64,000 nt of DNA from Novakomyces olei (lineage: Eukaryota; Ascomycota; Novakomycetes; Novakomycetales; Novakomycetaceae), in NCBI GenBank assembly GCA_016906335.1, contig JADEYG010000001.1, positions 806,001 through 870,000 of the forward strand, written 5' to 3'. A program made the position numbers and the translations under genes. The notes beneath the pieces were generated by a model, which made no database searches, was not told where the DNA came from, and saw only the letters and a list, made by a program, of their open reading frames with translations. Of this stretch, positions 1-10,154 are shown one piece after another. Within the stretch, counting starts at the first letter, position 1. Each line of letters starts with the position of its first letter.

Positions 1-339
1 TCCATCTCCATTACTTGAAATACGCTAGATAAAGCTACGGGCCATATAATATTACGTGCCGTAAACGATATTACTCCACCCTATTCAACAAATAATAAGA
101 GAGTATACTATGAGGCTAACAATAGCCCGGATTATGAGGCAGCCCCGGCCACCCGTCTCTGCGATTAAACCTCCATTGTCTAAACTTCAACCCTGACCGC
201 CTGCTGGCCTTGAACCGGAGGACTCGTACGAAATAAAATGAAAATAAGAATAGCAAATTGATGATATCACAAAGCAAACAAACCAAATCTAAACTCCTCT
301 CCGCATTTAACCAATTTCCAACTCCCTTATTCCATATAC
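1..339. other. left-edge non-coding stretch
   Basis: I see no supportable gene here. It is the 3' flank of the small minus-strand gene that ends at 340. Short open frames on both strands lack any family signature. Confidence 0.5.
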
Positions 340-772
340 TCATTCCGACGGAAAGACGTTATCATCATCATCGAGGTAGACTTCGTGTACTTGTACTGCT
401 TCATTTCCATCGCCACCGTCATCGTGACGGCTGGCTTCTGCTCGCCCCATGTAAGAGTAATCGTAACGGCTAAAGAATAGATCTAAAACGCCAATCAGTT
501 CGGGTATGCAAAAGAGAGCATTGAGTCAAAATTATAAAGGCCTTACCCTGATTCCAAGCAAAACCTTGTCCGGATCTGACATAGATTACAGGCAATGGTG
601 TACGCGGATTGCGTGACAGGTCAAACGACCCATACTCCTGTGAGGAAAGCGATGAGGAAATTAAGGACGACGGGCTATGAAGTGTGGTTGACGGAGTAGA
701 GTATGTAGAAGCCGAAGCACCGGTAGGTGCTTCGTTTGCCGCCTTCCGCGGGATTCGAACTGGAGTTGTCAT
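340..772 (-). CDS. Small unknown protein, two exons
   Basis: The function is not recognised. Exon 1 is 547-772, starting at an ATG at 772, and exon 2 is 340-482. The 64-nt intron has a GTAAGG donor and TTTTAG acceptor and joins in phase 1. The predicted product is 122 aa. The N-terminal half is Ser/Thr/Pro-rich, with TPVRIPRK near the start and a run of Ser around residues 30-45. The middle holds an ordered-looking motif, PLPVIYVRSGQGFAWNQDLF (about residues 58-77), which spans the splice junction. That continuity supports the intron. The C-terminus is acidic (four Asp in a row) and ends FPSE. No signal peptide or membrane segment is visible. A short soluble regulatory or adaptor protein would fit, but that is a guess. 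Confidence 0.6.
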
Positions 773-804
773 TTGTTGGTCGGAAGGTGAGTCGATATTG
801 ACTT

Positions 805-835
<31 letters not shown>

Positions 836-1683
836 CCTGCCTTATCACGATGATCAGAAATAATGCACTAATACATGGAGTGGTTATACCCAAGTAATCA
901 ATCGTATAGAACAAACCAATCATGCACAAGGAGAGCTTATTGTGTAATATCGCGTGTCATGCAATGCTTTATACAAGTAATAAGAAGCAAGTAATAACAA
1001 GTGCTTGATTTTATGTCAATATATATTTAAAACTCGTGTGCAGACATGGCGACACATACTTTAATTACCGTGGTCGGCAACAGGTACTGGTTGTTAAACG
1101 GCCAAGGATTCTATACTCGAGGTCATATACAGATCCACACCTGGCTTTCTAATTGAATAAATGGAGATTTGAATAAACGAAGAGCTGTGCATGGAAAGCT
1201 TTACGAATTTGTTAGCCACAGTGGGACAAGCCAGCATTATCGATAACACAAATAATAAAGAATATTTAGCCAGCGTGCTAAGAGCACATCGCGCGAAAGT
1301 GTTGATTAATATATACAATATCTAAATATCTAATGCGTACAATACAATTTAGAAAAATACGATTGCAACTTTGTATCATCATCCTCTCAAAAGTTGGGAC
1401 AGAAATATTAAGAAAAGAATAAAGAAAATAAAATATGTCTTAAAACGCCGTGTATAACAGGCTCGGGACGCGTTGAGCATACAAAATTGCTGTACTGCCC
1501 CGTCCGACGATAATCGTATCTATCGCTCCGCCCTTGATTATTCCAGAATGCAAACTTCCCCATTTCATTTGTGTTTTGCTCGTGTATCCTGGCTCTGTAT
1601 AATGATTAGCACAGCCCCCTTGGTCGACTGTATTGCGTATTTCATTTCATTCCCTTGATTTTTCTAATTTGATTCCAATTTAT
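773..1683. other. intergenic region, 0.9 kb
   Basis: This lies between the start of the small unknown gene and the 3' end of the RasGAP gene, so part is presumably the promoter of the former. It holds a TGAT tetranucleotide repeat and AT-rich sequence. No coding signal was seen on either strand. Confidence 0.5.
806..835. repeat. (TGAT)n microsatellite
   Basis: This is a perfect tetranucleotide run of about 7.5 units, some 35-65 bases upstream of the ATG at 772 (minus strand). It would lie in the promoter or 5' UTR of that gene. Confidence 0.9.
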
Positions 1684-4249
1684 TCAACGGCAAAACTGGT
1701 TATTTAGCAACGTGATCAGCCGTGCAACATTAAATTGCACGTATTCCAGATCAATGCTTTGTACTCCATTCTTTTGCATTTCCAACAAATCATCGAGACT
1801 CAACTCCAGCTCGGCTAGTACCTGTTGCCGGCCACGGTAGTTGACAGCGATATTGTAAACGCCGGGGAGGGGAGATATAAAAGTAAAAACAACGTTTAAA
1901 CGCCGATTTTCCGGTACAGTAGACTCATGAATAACTCCCTCACGTTCCAGTTTCGCGTGGCCAAGTTTAAAGGGACCTTGTTGCCGGGTATCTGCAGGAC
2001 TTGGGTCAGGTTCACCAGCAGCAGCAACAAAGCCAACCCTGCCTTTCCCTCTAGAAGCACTCGACTGGAACCGGACATTTTGCAGATAAGCCTTGTACGT
2101 TTCCAGCTGGCTCGAGAGGTAATCATTGTGATCACATATAGTACGGTAAACGGCCTTTAGCGATTTCAGTTCCGATTCCAGTTTGTTCCTTAACGAGCCA
2201 AGATGCGTTATCTCTTGTTCAACCTCTTTAGCTAAGGAATCGAGTACTGTAGCTGCAGAATGGCTGCTGGTTCCTGCTCCTTGGACTAGTTTCAATTCGC
2301 TCAACAGATCTAAAGCCCGTAGACCTTTCCTCACAAGCGATGGGTCTGATGATTTCGCTGCCACATCGGCCATAAACTCAAAATTAAGCCTTTGGCCGGG
2401 GATCCTGGCGGAAGGCAGACTCCTTAGAATATGCACAAAAACTGACTTTGCTTCCATATAAGCCAACTCAGCGGAGGACACGTCAAAGGCTTCTTCAAGA
2501 CCTTCCACTATTTGACCGTACCGACTCGTTAATTCGAGCTGGTACGTATAATTCTCAGCTCTGGGCACTTGGGCTGGCGCCGGTCCTAGCTCTTGCAATA
2601 GTGAGCGAAGCTGGTGTCGTTTGCCTGCACTGTTATTATTATTGTTGTTACTGCTATTATTGCTATTATTAGCGCTAGCAGACAATCCGGCATTTGAACC
2701 GTCCGGCCGAGGAGAGTTTGTGCCGGTCACGGACATTTGCTTTTCAATAGTGTCCAGATGCTTTTCCAACAGTGCGTGAATACTGTACATTTCGTTGACG
2801 GTTACACTGATCTCGAGATCCGTTTTCGATAGAGCCACGTACTGGTCAAGCTCTAATTGCTCGTAAAAATCGCCCACTTCACAAAGCTCATTGAGAAACT
2901 TGTTTGTCGAGGCTTGATTTGCCTCACGAAATTCTTGTAGGGCATACATGTATGGCTCTTTAGCATATGAGGGCTTATTTGCCAGATTTTGCATCATCTT
3001 TGCTAGAAGCACAAGTGTACGTCGAGGCCTCTCCTTTGGCGAAGCGTCCACCAGCATATAAGCCTGTGGTGTTACAATAGCTGGGTTTAGATAGCGCAAG
3101 AAGAAGAAGCCTCCAATCAGAGAGCAAATAGCATTATCATTGGCTGCAGGATACTTTCGCCGGGCCAGGTTTCGGATCTGTTTACAGATCCAACGGATCC
3201 CGTATGGCACTGCATTAGCACTGCCAATAATACCGTTAACAAGCTCATCGCCCAGGGCCATTAGCTGCTTGACCCTTGGCTGTATTGTCGCCTGTACGAG
3301 TTCGTTTGAACTGGCCGACTCGTACGAGGCTGATCGCTGAGGCAGAGCTTCGGGTAAAGGCTCCCCCCTATTTTCATAGGCCTGCACCAACTCCGTATAC
3401 ACTTTGAGCGGGTTAATTTCCAAGTCCCGCTTTTCTTCTTCTAGCAAGGGGTTTATTATAGGGGAAAGTACATTGCGCAAATAAGACTGGCCTGGGCCAC
3501 GTCGGGTATACGTTGTCATTAAACGCGAAACTGGGGTATTTGCTCGAATCTGAGCATTCAGCTCAGCGGTCCGTTCAAACTGGGAGGAGAGAACAGACTG
3601 GAAAACGGTGAGAAGCAAATTCTCTTCACGACTCTCGTACTGATTGCCATAGATTGTAAACATGACAATTTGTAGCAGCGAATCAATCTCCGATAGCGAC
3701 ACGAGCCTTACCAGGTTCGATATATAGCGCGGAGACGTCTGTAGAAGGAAGAAAATGTTGCCATACAGCCGCAAAGTCGTCTCTGGAAGTTCCTGGACCT
3801 GATCGAGGTTATCACGGTCGTACAACCGTGAGGAAATGTCGTTCTAAGAGTTTAGTGACAAAATAAATTTGCAAAAAAAAGTATAATTAATCAATGTAAA
3901 GCCAATGCCGCACTAGTGCCAAACAAAGCAAAGGTGGGAGGGTCGCAGATAAAATGCAAGAGTGTATACCTCATCGATAGCAATCCGATTTTGTATCAGC
4001 AACGCTATGCGTGCGTCTAAAAAGCGCAAATCCTTCTCCAGCACATAATTTTGTTTTGATTGAGCCGATATTTTCGTCTTTAACGATTTCAAGTTTTTTT
4101 GCACTGCATTCATTGTTAATTAAGCCATTACACTCTGAGTTGCACAAATTACCCTGAGAAAGAGCGTCGGAGACGTCAATATCGCGTTCAGCAGCGATTG
4201 AGTACAGAGCGTTCACACTATACCGCGACTTGCTTTCATTCAAGCTCAT
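1684..4249 (-). CDS. gap1: Ras GTPase-activating protein (Gap1/Sar1 type)
   Basis: It stimulates GTP hydrolysis by Ras and so switches off Ras signalling at the membrane. Exons are 4153-4249, 3970-4103 and 1684-3843 (introns 49 and 126 nt), giving 796 aa. Residues about 45-70 hold the conserved block SAQSKQNYVLEKDLRFLDAR split from the ATG exon by the first intron. The RasGAP domain follows. It has an arginine-finger context (RANTPVSRLMTTYTRRGPGQ, near residue 177) and the FLRYLNPAI motif near residue 325. The C-terminal third matches a RasGAP C-terminal domain as in IQGAP and fission-yeast Gap1. An Asn-rich insert near residue 465 separates the two. Length and order agree with S. pombe Gap1 (about 766 aa). 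The start is the only ATG that joins cleanly to the conserved block. Identification is by remembered family sequence. Confidence 0.93.
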
Positions 4250-4723
4250 TTTGATTCTTCACAGAGACGCGATTGGAGGGCAAAGGGAACGCAATCACAC
4301 GACCCACAAAACTGGAAAACAATTAGGACAAATAAATGCCTGCTTGAGCTTAAAACGTACGCACTTTACCCTCAATTATGGTTGGCGCAGAAGCGCCGCG
4401 TTGGCTTATTGCCGGCGTCGTCCTCACGGCGCGTCGCCTTTGTTTTATTTAAGGGTAATTTATGCTTCACATTTGATAAGGGGTTATATACAAGCGCAAG
4501 GGACTAGAGTGTATAGAGGATAGTAAAACAAGGAATAAGCAGAAGAATAATTATAAAGAGTAATTAAAAACAACTAGATAAATTAAAGATAATAATTTAG
4601 AAATAATAATAATAAATAATAATTATAAAAATAATAATTAACAATAATTATATGAAGAAGCAACAACAGTTAAATATACAAAATACTATATCGAAATTAA
4701 ACAGTTATAAATTGCGTGTTAGA
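4250..4723. promoter_or_regulatory. divergent promoter between RasGAP and DPM3
   Basis: This 474-bp stretch lies between two genes read outward. The half next to DPM3 is very A/T-rich with AATAAT-like runs. No further gene is seen, and no specific factor site could be assigned. Confidence 0.5.
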
Positions 4724-5079
4724 ATGACACGCTTCACGCAGGCAGCTGGCGTAATCGGCGCTCTAACAGCCATTTGGCTCACTTTTTTCCTCGGCCTTGT
4801 ACGGCTGCCGGAGCCTGTACAATCAGAGATTGTTCCAGCAGTAAGTCAATTGTTTTGGTTCGAGGCTAATTCGGAAAGTTGCCGTTATGGGCTCTGATTA
4901 CATTTGGCTGCTACCTCCTAAGCTCGTTGGGATTCGACGTGCTTACATTTAAAGACAAGGAGGAAGATTACAAGCTTCTAGTGAAGGCAAGAAGGTTATT
5001 GGCTATTTGTCTCTAACATATGTAGGACATTGATGAAGCAAAAGTCTTTTTACGCGAGCACAATGTCGATGTTGATTAG
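4724..5079 (+). CDS. DPM3: Dolichol-phosphate mannose synthase subunit 3
   Basis: DPM3 is the small ER-membrane subunit that tethers and stabilises the catalytic DPM1 subunit, which makes dolichol-phosphate mannose for N-glycosylation, O-mannosylation and GPI anchors. Exons are 4724-4840, 4879-4986 and 5026-5079, giving 92 aa, the same length as human DPM3. Two membrane segments are visible, about residues 8-27 and 40-60. The LPLWALITFGCYLL segment is followed by a TFKDKEED block and a C-terminal IDEAK helix, as in the family. Introns are only 38 and 39 nt. The second has a GC donor (AAG|GCAAGA) and a TATGTAG acceptor, a GC-AG intron. An in-frame upstream ATG at 4652 exists, but the family start is at 4724. 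Confidence 0.92.
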
Positions 5080-5470
5080 ACAGGCAAATGTATATCATTT
5101 TTGATGTCTGCTAATTATATATATTAGTCCAAGGAGATTCGGCAATAAACCAAATATTCCGTTTGCTATTCCAAGAATTTAATATGTGCAGGTTCTATAT
5201 GATACAGATATTCTGTTTGATTTTGCAGGGAGCCGTGCTATTTGAAGTCTATGAGCTGTGTGCCTTGGGCTGAGGCGCTTTTATGTGAATGATTCCATAC
5301 GATACTCTAAACCTCTCTAACCTTTTGCCACGCCCATGAACCTTAGAGGTAACTATCCGACTAGTTCGAATCGACAATTCGCTATTTGCATTCTCCAAGT
5401 CACCGTCTATTGTTGAATCAGTAAACCTAAACTGCGAATAAAGGCAGTTTTCCCTGCTCTTTACTGCGCA
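5080..5470. other. convergent 3' spacer, DPM3 and MTG1
   Basis: This is a 391-bp AT-rich spacer where two genes converge. No ORF or RNA gene was recognised. It presumably holds both 3' UTRs. Confidence 0.5.
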
Positions 5471-6686
5471 TCAAGTGCTACGAAGAGCATAACGGGCTTT
5501 CTGTTTCTCTAAACGCTCCTGTTTTGCCCGCTTGTTCCTCGCTGCTGCCGACTCCCTTTGAGAAACTTCCTTCCATGAATCAAAAGCATCTTCGTTCACA
5601 TCGTCTAGAGAAAATCTTCCCAATTCACCGCGTCGGTACCGTTCAATAAGACGATGACAAGCACGGTACTCGTCCAGTTCATTGCCTCTTTTCAGGAATT
5701 GCTCTCTTCGAGCAGCTGCACAAATGAGACTATACAAGTCATTCGACGGCCTTCGCAGCTTCCATACGTCGACATACTCAAACTGCCTTCTGCGGTTCAA
5801 TTCGTAAAGTAGATAATCGGCCACTATACTTTCGTTTACAACGTTTTCCTTGAACGCATGAGTCAGACTCAGTTTGAGAGTAGTAATCGGATCGCCAACA
5901 AAGGGCATTAGAATTCCAGGCGTGTCTAATGCGTAAACTAGGGGCTCGTCATTTACACGGATTTTATTGCTGAAGGCTTTCGTACACGCTGGGTGAGCGG
6001 CTGTACGGGCGACTTTGGTTTTTCGCTCAACAGTCAAACTGCAAAATTCGTTTAAAAAGGTCGATTTTCCAACATTAGACATGCCAACGACCATCGTATT
6101 GAATCCCTGCTTTTGCTCTACACTGGCAGCGTACTCAATCACGTATCGATGCACTTGAGCCACTGATCTCGTATTCGATTTGCTCGTGAAAAAGACACGA
6201 TTCGGTTCGTTCCATCGTCGGAGAGACTGCGATTAGCAAAGAAAACAGATTAAAAATTTAATTAATTAATGAAGTATAAAAGCGACCCTCTCGAAATCAA
6301 AAACAATCAAGAGTTTTACCTACCGCCATCTCTTCCCTGCTAAATCCACCAGATAGATCAAATTTATTGTAGACAATCACACGTGGAACGCTTGCCAGCT
6401 GAGTATCGAGCATAGGGTTACGGCTCGTTACTGGCAGTCTAGCGTCCCTCACCTCAATCAGCATATCAATATTTCCCAGGCCTTGGCCTATCTTGCGAAG
6501 GGCAGCCGCCATGTGTCCTGGAAACCAGGGCTGCAAGTGTGTTTCCGAGGGCAAAAACACCTTTCGAGGCTCAAAGTCGGGATACCGAGTCTGCCTTGAG
6601 TCATCTGACCTCCGTCGGGGCTCTCCTATCTTATTATCTAATCTCGTATCCATTACCGTAGCGTAACCTCTTGTCTGCCTTTGCAT
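5471..6686 (-). CDS. MTG1: Mitochondrial ribosome-assembly GTPase MTG1
   Basis: MTG1 is a GTPase of the YlqF/RbgA family that acts on the large mitoribosomal subunit at the matrix side of the inner membrane. Exons are 6324-6686 and 5471-6226 (intron 97 nt, GTAGGT donor, CTAATCGCAG acceptor), giving 372 aa. The G motifs are circularly permuted as expected: G4 NKFD (107-110), G5 TSKS (135-138), G1 GMSNVGKST (169-177), G3 DTPG (222-225). The family block HLQPWFPGHM is at about 50-59. The Arg-rich N-terminus fits a mitochondrial presequence. The C-terminus is a basic coiled stretch. It lies 263 bp downstream of the LETM1-like gene on the same strand, and both are mitochondrial. Confidence 0.93.
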
Positions 6687-6949
6687 TGGGCTTTGCGACT
6701 GGCCATTCGGGTTTCCGCGTAACGGAGTTTGTGGCGTCAGTGAACGGCTATTGTATTAATAAAAGTTGAAGTTTAAATCGTTTTATTGTCGATTATTGTT
6801 GAAGAAATACACAAAGTATCGTGATTCCATTGTAATTATCAGGAGAATAAAGGTACATATCGAGAAATGATCATTTTATTATCGGGTATAAACTCAACAT
6901 GTATCTGCAGAAAATAGTCCAAGAAATTATGATTGAAGATGCAGGAATA

Positions 6950-8010
6950 TTACCCTAGCCATTCATTTAATGCCACACGCATTTCCTCTGCTGAGCCTTT
7001 CACCGATCTAAATTAGTTAGCATGAAAATCGCTTAATTCAAACATACAGTCCGCGCTCTTCTAAGGCACGCTCTGCTTCAATACGATGCATTTTATTAGC
7101 ACCGCCTGCACGACGCAGCAGGTTATCGTCCACGGCGATATAATCCTCGTAATCTTTCAACCGGTTATGTAAAATATTTGGGGCATACAGAATATCGGGA
7201 ACATGCCGGGCCAGTAATCCGTGTGAACTAGAATTAGACAATGATTATAGAATTAAATTTTTTTTATTTATTTATTTGATTTTGATTTTAATATTTTTCT
7301 AATACATATATTTTTTTATTTTTAATTTCATAAGTTTCTGCTTCTTTTATTAAAACTCACCGACAAAGTAGCGCTAGAGGACGCTGGTCCATTTCTAGTT
7401 GTGAAGCATTTAATTGGAACCGTTCCAAGCGTGGATCTGCATCCAAAGCCTGAGCTTTAGCCTTTTCCTGGCGGCGTCGTTGAACAGCTGCAGTGCTTGG
7501 CAGCACACAAGTGCCCGGCACTAGACCCGCAATTAAAGGTACCAAGAGCGGTGTCAGTTCACCAAAAACAAGGGCAATCATCACAAAAGCCGGAGCCCGT
7601 CGCAGATCCCTGCGGGTGCGATAGAGTAATTGGAACTGCGACCGAGTCAGTAATGAACTTGCTGGATTTGTGCGAACAGCAGCAAGAACAGCCGACGGGG
7701 ATGAGAGACCGGTTTCAGCCACTATACGACGCATTTCACGGCGATTACGCCATAATTGCCGAACACCCGCACGATAAAAAGCAAAGTACGCTTTGCCCTT
7801 GGCGTGAATTTTTTTAAATAACGACATTTGTGCTGATTCAGTAGGACTCGGGATCTTTAGCGGCGGCGGCAGCGAAGTCGCTGCATTTACAGGATCCTTC
7901 AAGTACTCACTGCTGCTGACAAACCGGGTTTGTCTCAGCAATGCGAAGCTTGGACCTGCCAGTCTGCGGTAGCAAAGGCATTTGCGAGCTGTGCTTGCCC
8001 TCGACAACAT
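6950..8010 (-). CDS. LETM1-domain mitochondrial membrane protein (short form)
   Basis: LETM1-family proteins sit in the inner mitochondrial membrane and have been tied to K+/H+ (or Ca2+/H+) exchange and mitoribosome binding. Exons are 7361-8010, 7048-7227 and 6950-7007 (introns 133 and 40 nt), giving 295 aa. The N-terminus MLSRASTARKCLCYRR looks like a targeting peptide. A membrane segment is at about residues 140-175, with FGELTPLLVPL as in LETM1. The C-terminal ribosome-binding-like part runs from LCRSHG through LRRAGGANKMHRIEAERALEERGLS to LNEWLG. It is much shorter than LETM1/Mdm38 and closer to LETMD1-size relatives. The frame is open upstream of 8010 but has no in-frame ATG there. The exact paralogue is uncertain. 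Confidence 0.85.
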
Positions 8011-8682
8011 GTGCAGCAGCGGAGGCAACGTTCCCTGCTCGATATTACGAGTCAAATATCCGACTAAATTTAAGCTCCCACAGTCCGAGCTCAATCGTGC
8101 AGATTCGCGACTAGACCATATACTCTAACGAAAATGACTGGCTCTAGTCTGCGCCATACAAGCCCGTTATCTGCCAAAATCTCTGGTCCCGCCGATAGGC
8201 AGTGGGTCTTGAGGGTACTGTGCAAAAGTATTGCTGACTTTTGCTTGACGCTTTGCGAGGTAGAGGCGGGCGATCAGACGGCAATTCACCCAAATTTGTT
8301 CTTGTTGCTGTGTGTATAATATTTTCGGTGCCTATTACGAGTTTTAGTATATAAGTGCTTAAATTATTATAAATAAATATGTTTATATATTCACAAATAC
8401 TATTATTTTGTATGATGTCTATATATATGGTACATTTATTGATTTAATTTGTTTTATTATTTTTCTACTATTATTTATCCCTTACGACCTCTAATTATTA
8501 AAATTTTATCATCAAAATTGTATTAATTAGGCTGCCATTTACCAGATCTGTTTTTACTGTTATTTGAATAATACAAATTAATTAATATTATAATCAACCA
8601 GAATTGTACTATTACTGCTCGAGGCAGAATCGCTCAGGCTCAGTCTCAGACAAAGGCTCGAGAATCTGCCTTCGCTCCCACA
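8011..8682. promoter_or_regulatory. divergent upstream region, LETM1-like and prefoldin 3
   Basis: This 670-bp region separates two outward-reading genes. It contains one 61-codon open frame (8134-8319, listed separately) and an AT-rich block at about 8330-8620. TATATAT-like sequence near 8420 could be a core promoter element. No other gene was seen. Confidence 0.45.
8134..8319 (+). CDS. Possible small protein, 61 aa
   Basis: This is an ATG-initiated open frame of 61 codons starting 124 bp from the LETM1-like start and reading away from it. Its composition is balanced rather than low-complexity (KISGPADRQWVLRVLCKSIA at residues 15-34), so it could be a true small gene or the first exon of one. 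A GTAGAG after the first 42 codons could act as a donor. I recognise no family, and chance or 5' UTR sequence cannot be excluded. Confidence 0.3.
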   Translation: MTGSSLRHTSPLSAKISGPADRQWVLRVLCKSIADFCLTLCEVEAGDQTAIHPNLFLLLCV

Positions 8683-9258
8683 ATGACAGACGTGAGTGTG
8701 TCGAATGAGCGGGGGATCCCCAAGGCGCCGTTTGTGTCTCTTGAGGGCATTCGGCTCGAGGACGTGGACGATAACCTGGTAAAGTACCAGGAAGCAATTG
8801 CAAAGTACAGATTTATGGAGCAGAGCTTGCTCCGCCAGTCAGCTGGATTACAAGACAAGATGCCCGATATTGAAAAGACACTGGCTATGGTTCGATTTCT
8901 CTCTGATCGAAAGGCAGAGGCCGAGGGAGAATGTGATGATGACGCAAGGCCATTAAGTACACGGTTTGAGCTCAACGACACGCTTTACGCAACGGCAAAA
9001 GTGCCGGTGAGGGATACAGTCTACTTGTGGCTGGGCGCAAACGTTATGCTCGAGTACCCGATTTCAGAGGCAATTGAACTGCTAGAGGGAAAGCTCAAGG
9101 CTGCGCAAAGTACTTTTGCTTCGTGTGAACGAGATCTCGAGTACCTGCGCGAGCAGATTACGACTATGGAGGTAAATACGGCAAGAGTATACAATCTTGG
9201 TGTATCTCTGCGACGGACTGCTGCTGTTGGAAAGAGCGCAGAGGCGCCAGTAGCGTAA
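8683..9258 (+). CDS. PAC10: Prefoldin subunit 3 (alpha-type, VBP1/Pac10)
   Basis: Prefoldin is a cytosolic hexamer that carries unfolded actin and tubulin to the CCT chaperonin. Pac10/VBP1 is one of its two alpha-type subunits. The single exon encodes 191 aa, the usual length. An N-terminal coiled coil (about 35-95) with KYQEAIAKYRFMEQSL is followed by the beta-hairpin region (FELNDTLYATAKVP, and VYLWLGANVMLEYP near 117-130). A second coiled coil to about residue 175 completes it. The client chaperonin subunit CCT6 is also in this window, at 27957-29782. There is no intron. Confidence 0.93.
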   Translation: MTDVSVSNERGIPKAPFVSLEGIRLEDVDDNLVKYQEAIAKYRFMEQSLLRQSAGLQDKMPDIEKTLAMVRFLSDRKAEAEGECDDDARPLSTRFELNDTLYATAKVPVRDTVYLWLGANVMLEYPISEAIELLEGKLKAAQSTFASCERDLEYLREQITTMEVNTARVYNLGVSLRRTAAVGKSAEAPVA

Positions 9259-10154
9259 AGTCTGGATCCGATGGGGAAACAAGAGTCGGAGAGCATATTT
9301 ATTTTTATTTATTTACTTGCCGATTAGTATCATATCCGCCAACATTTGCCAATCTAGTCTTGAAAGGGGGTTAGACTCGTGAAAAACAGCCTATGTACTA
9401 TGCACAGTCTACGGGGGGATAGACGGAAACCGTCTCAAGCTTTGTGTCAATTTGTGTATTATATTATAGCAATCATCGCCATATTATACTGCTGATCAAC
9501 AATGAATGAAATCATGCAAATAAAACCAGCCCACATTATAGTACAGATTCCGTGTTCAACAAATAGCTGCTCTGTCCCCAATCCCACGGAAGAGCATACC
9601 TTTTCAGAACCCCGTTGAAATTTGTCCAAAAGAATAAAGAGACAGTGAAATGTATAGATGTGTTATTCAACATAAAATAAAAGATACAAATTCGCGCCAA
9701 AACCAAACAATTCATAACGAGTATAGACTGTATATTAGGCCATAAGTATTGCGGCATTAGTTGAGTCTTTTCCGTATCATATCATTTTGATAAAAGTGTC
9801 GCTCAAATACTGGGGAAAATAGAGGAAAGTGTGCTAGCAAAGCAGGGATAACTGATATGTCGTTGAAAATTCATTCGAGAAAAAAGGGGGGTAAAAAAGG
9901 ATCGTAATGTACCAAACGGCTCCATTTAAAACAAGTGAAACGATAAAAAAAAAATAGAGGTATTGAGAACCATTGGCTACTGCAAAAGGCCTTAAGACGG
10001 GATATCTGACATTCGACCATGAGCACGGCCGTTAGGCAAATGACCAACGGCAAAGATGAGTGTAAAACAATTTGGCACTTTGGGAAAAGACGGGAAGGAA
10101 AGAACAAATACTTTTTGGAATAGATGAATAAACACAAGAAGAAACCGTGCACGC
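9259..10154. other. convergent 3' spacer, prefoldin 3 and AUR1
   Basis: This is about 0.9 kb between two gene ends. Open frames on the minus strand here are Phe/Leu/Lys-rich and look like noise from AT-rich DNA. Nothing else was recognised. Confidence 0.5.

Noticed and set aside
720-775. GTTCGAATCC-like tRNA T-arm on the minus strand
   Set aside because: The flanking bases do not pair into a T stem, and the sequence is the coding start of the small protein at 340-772.
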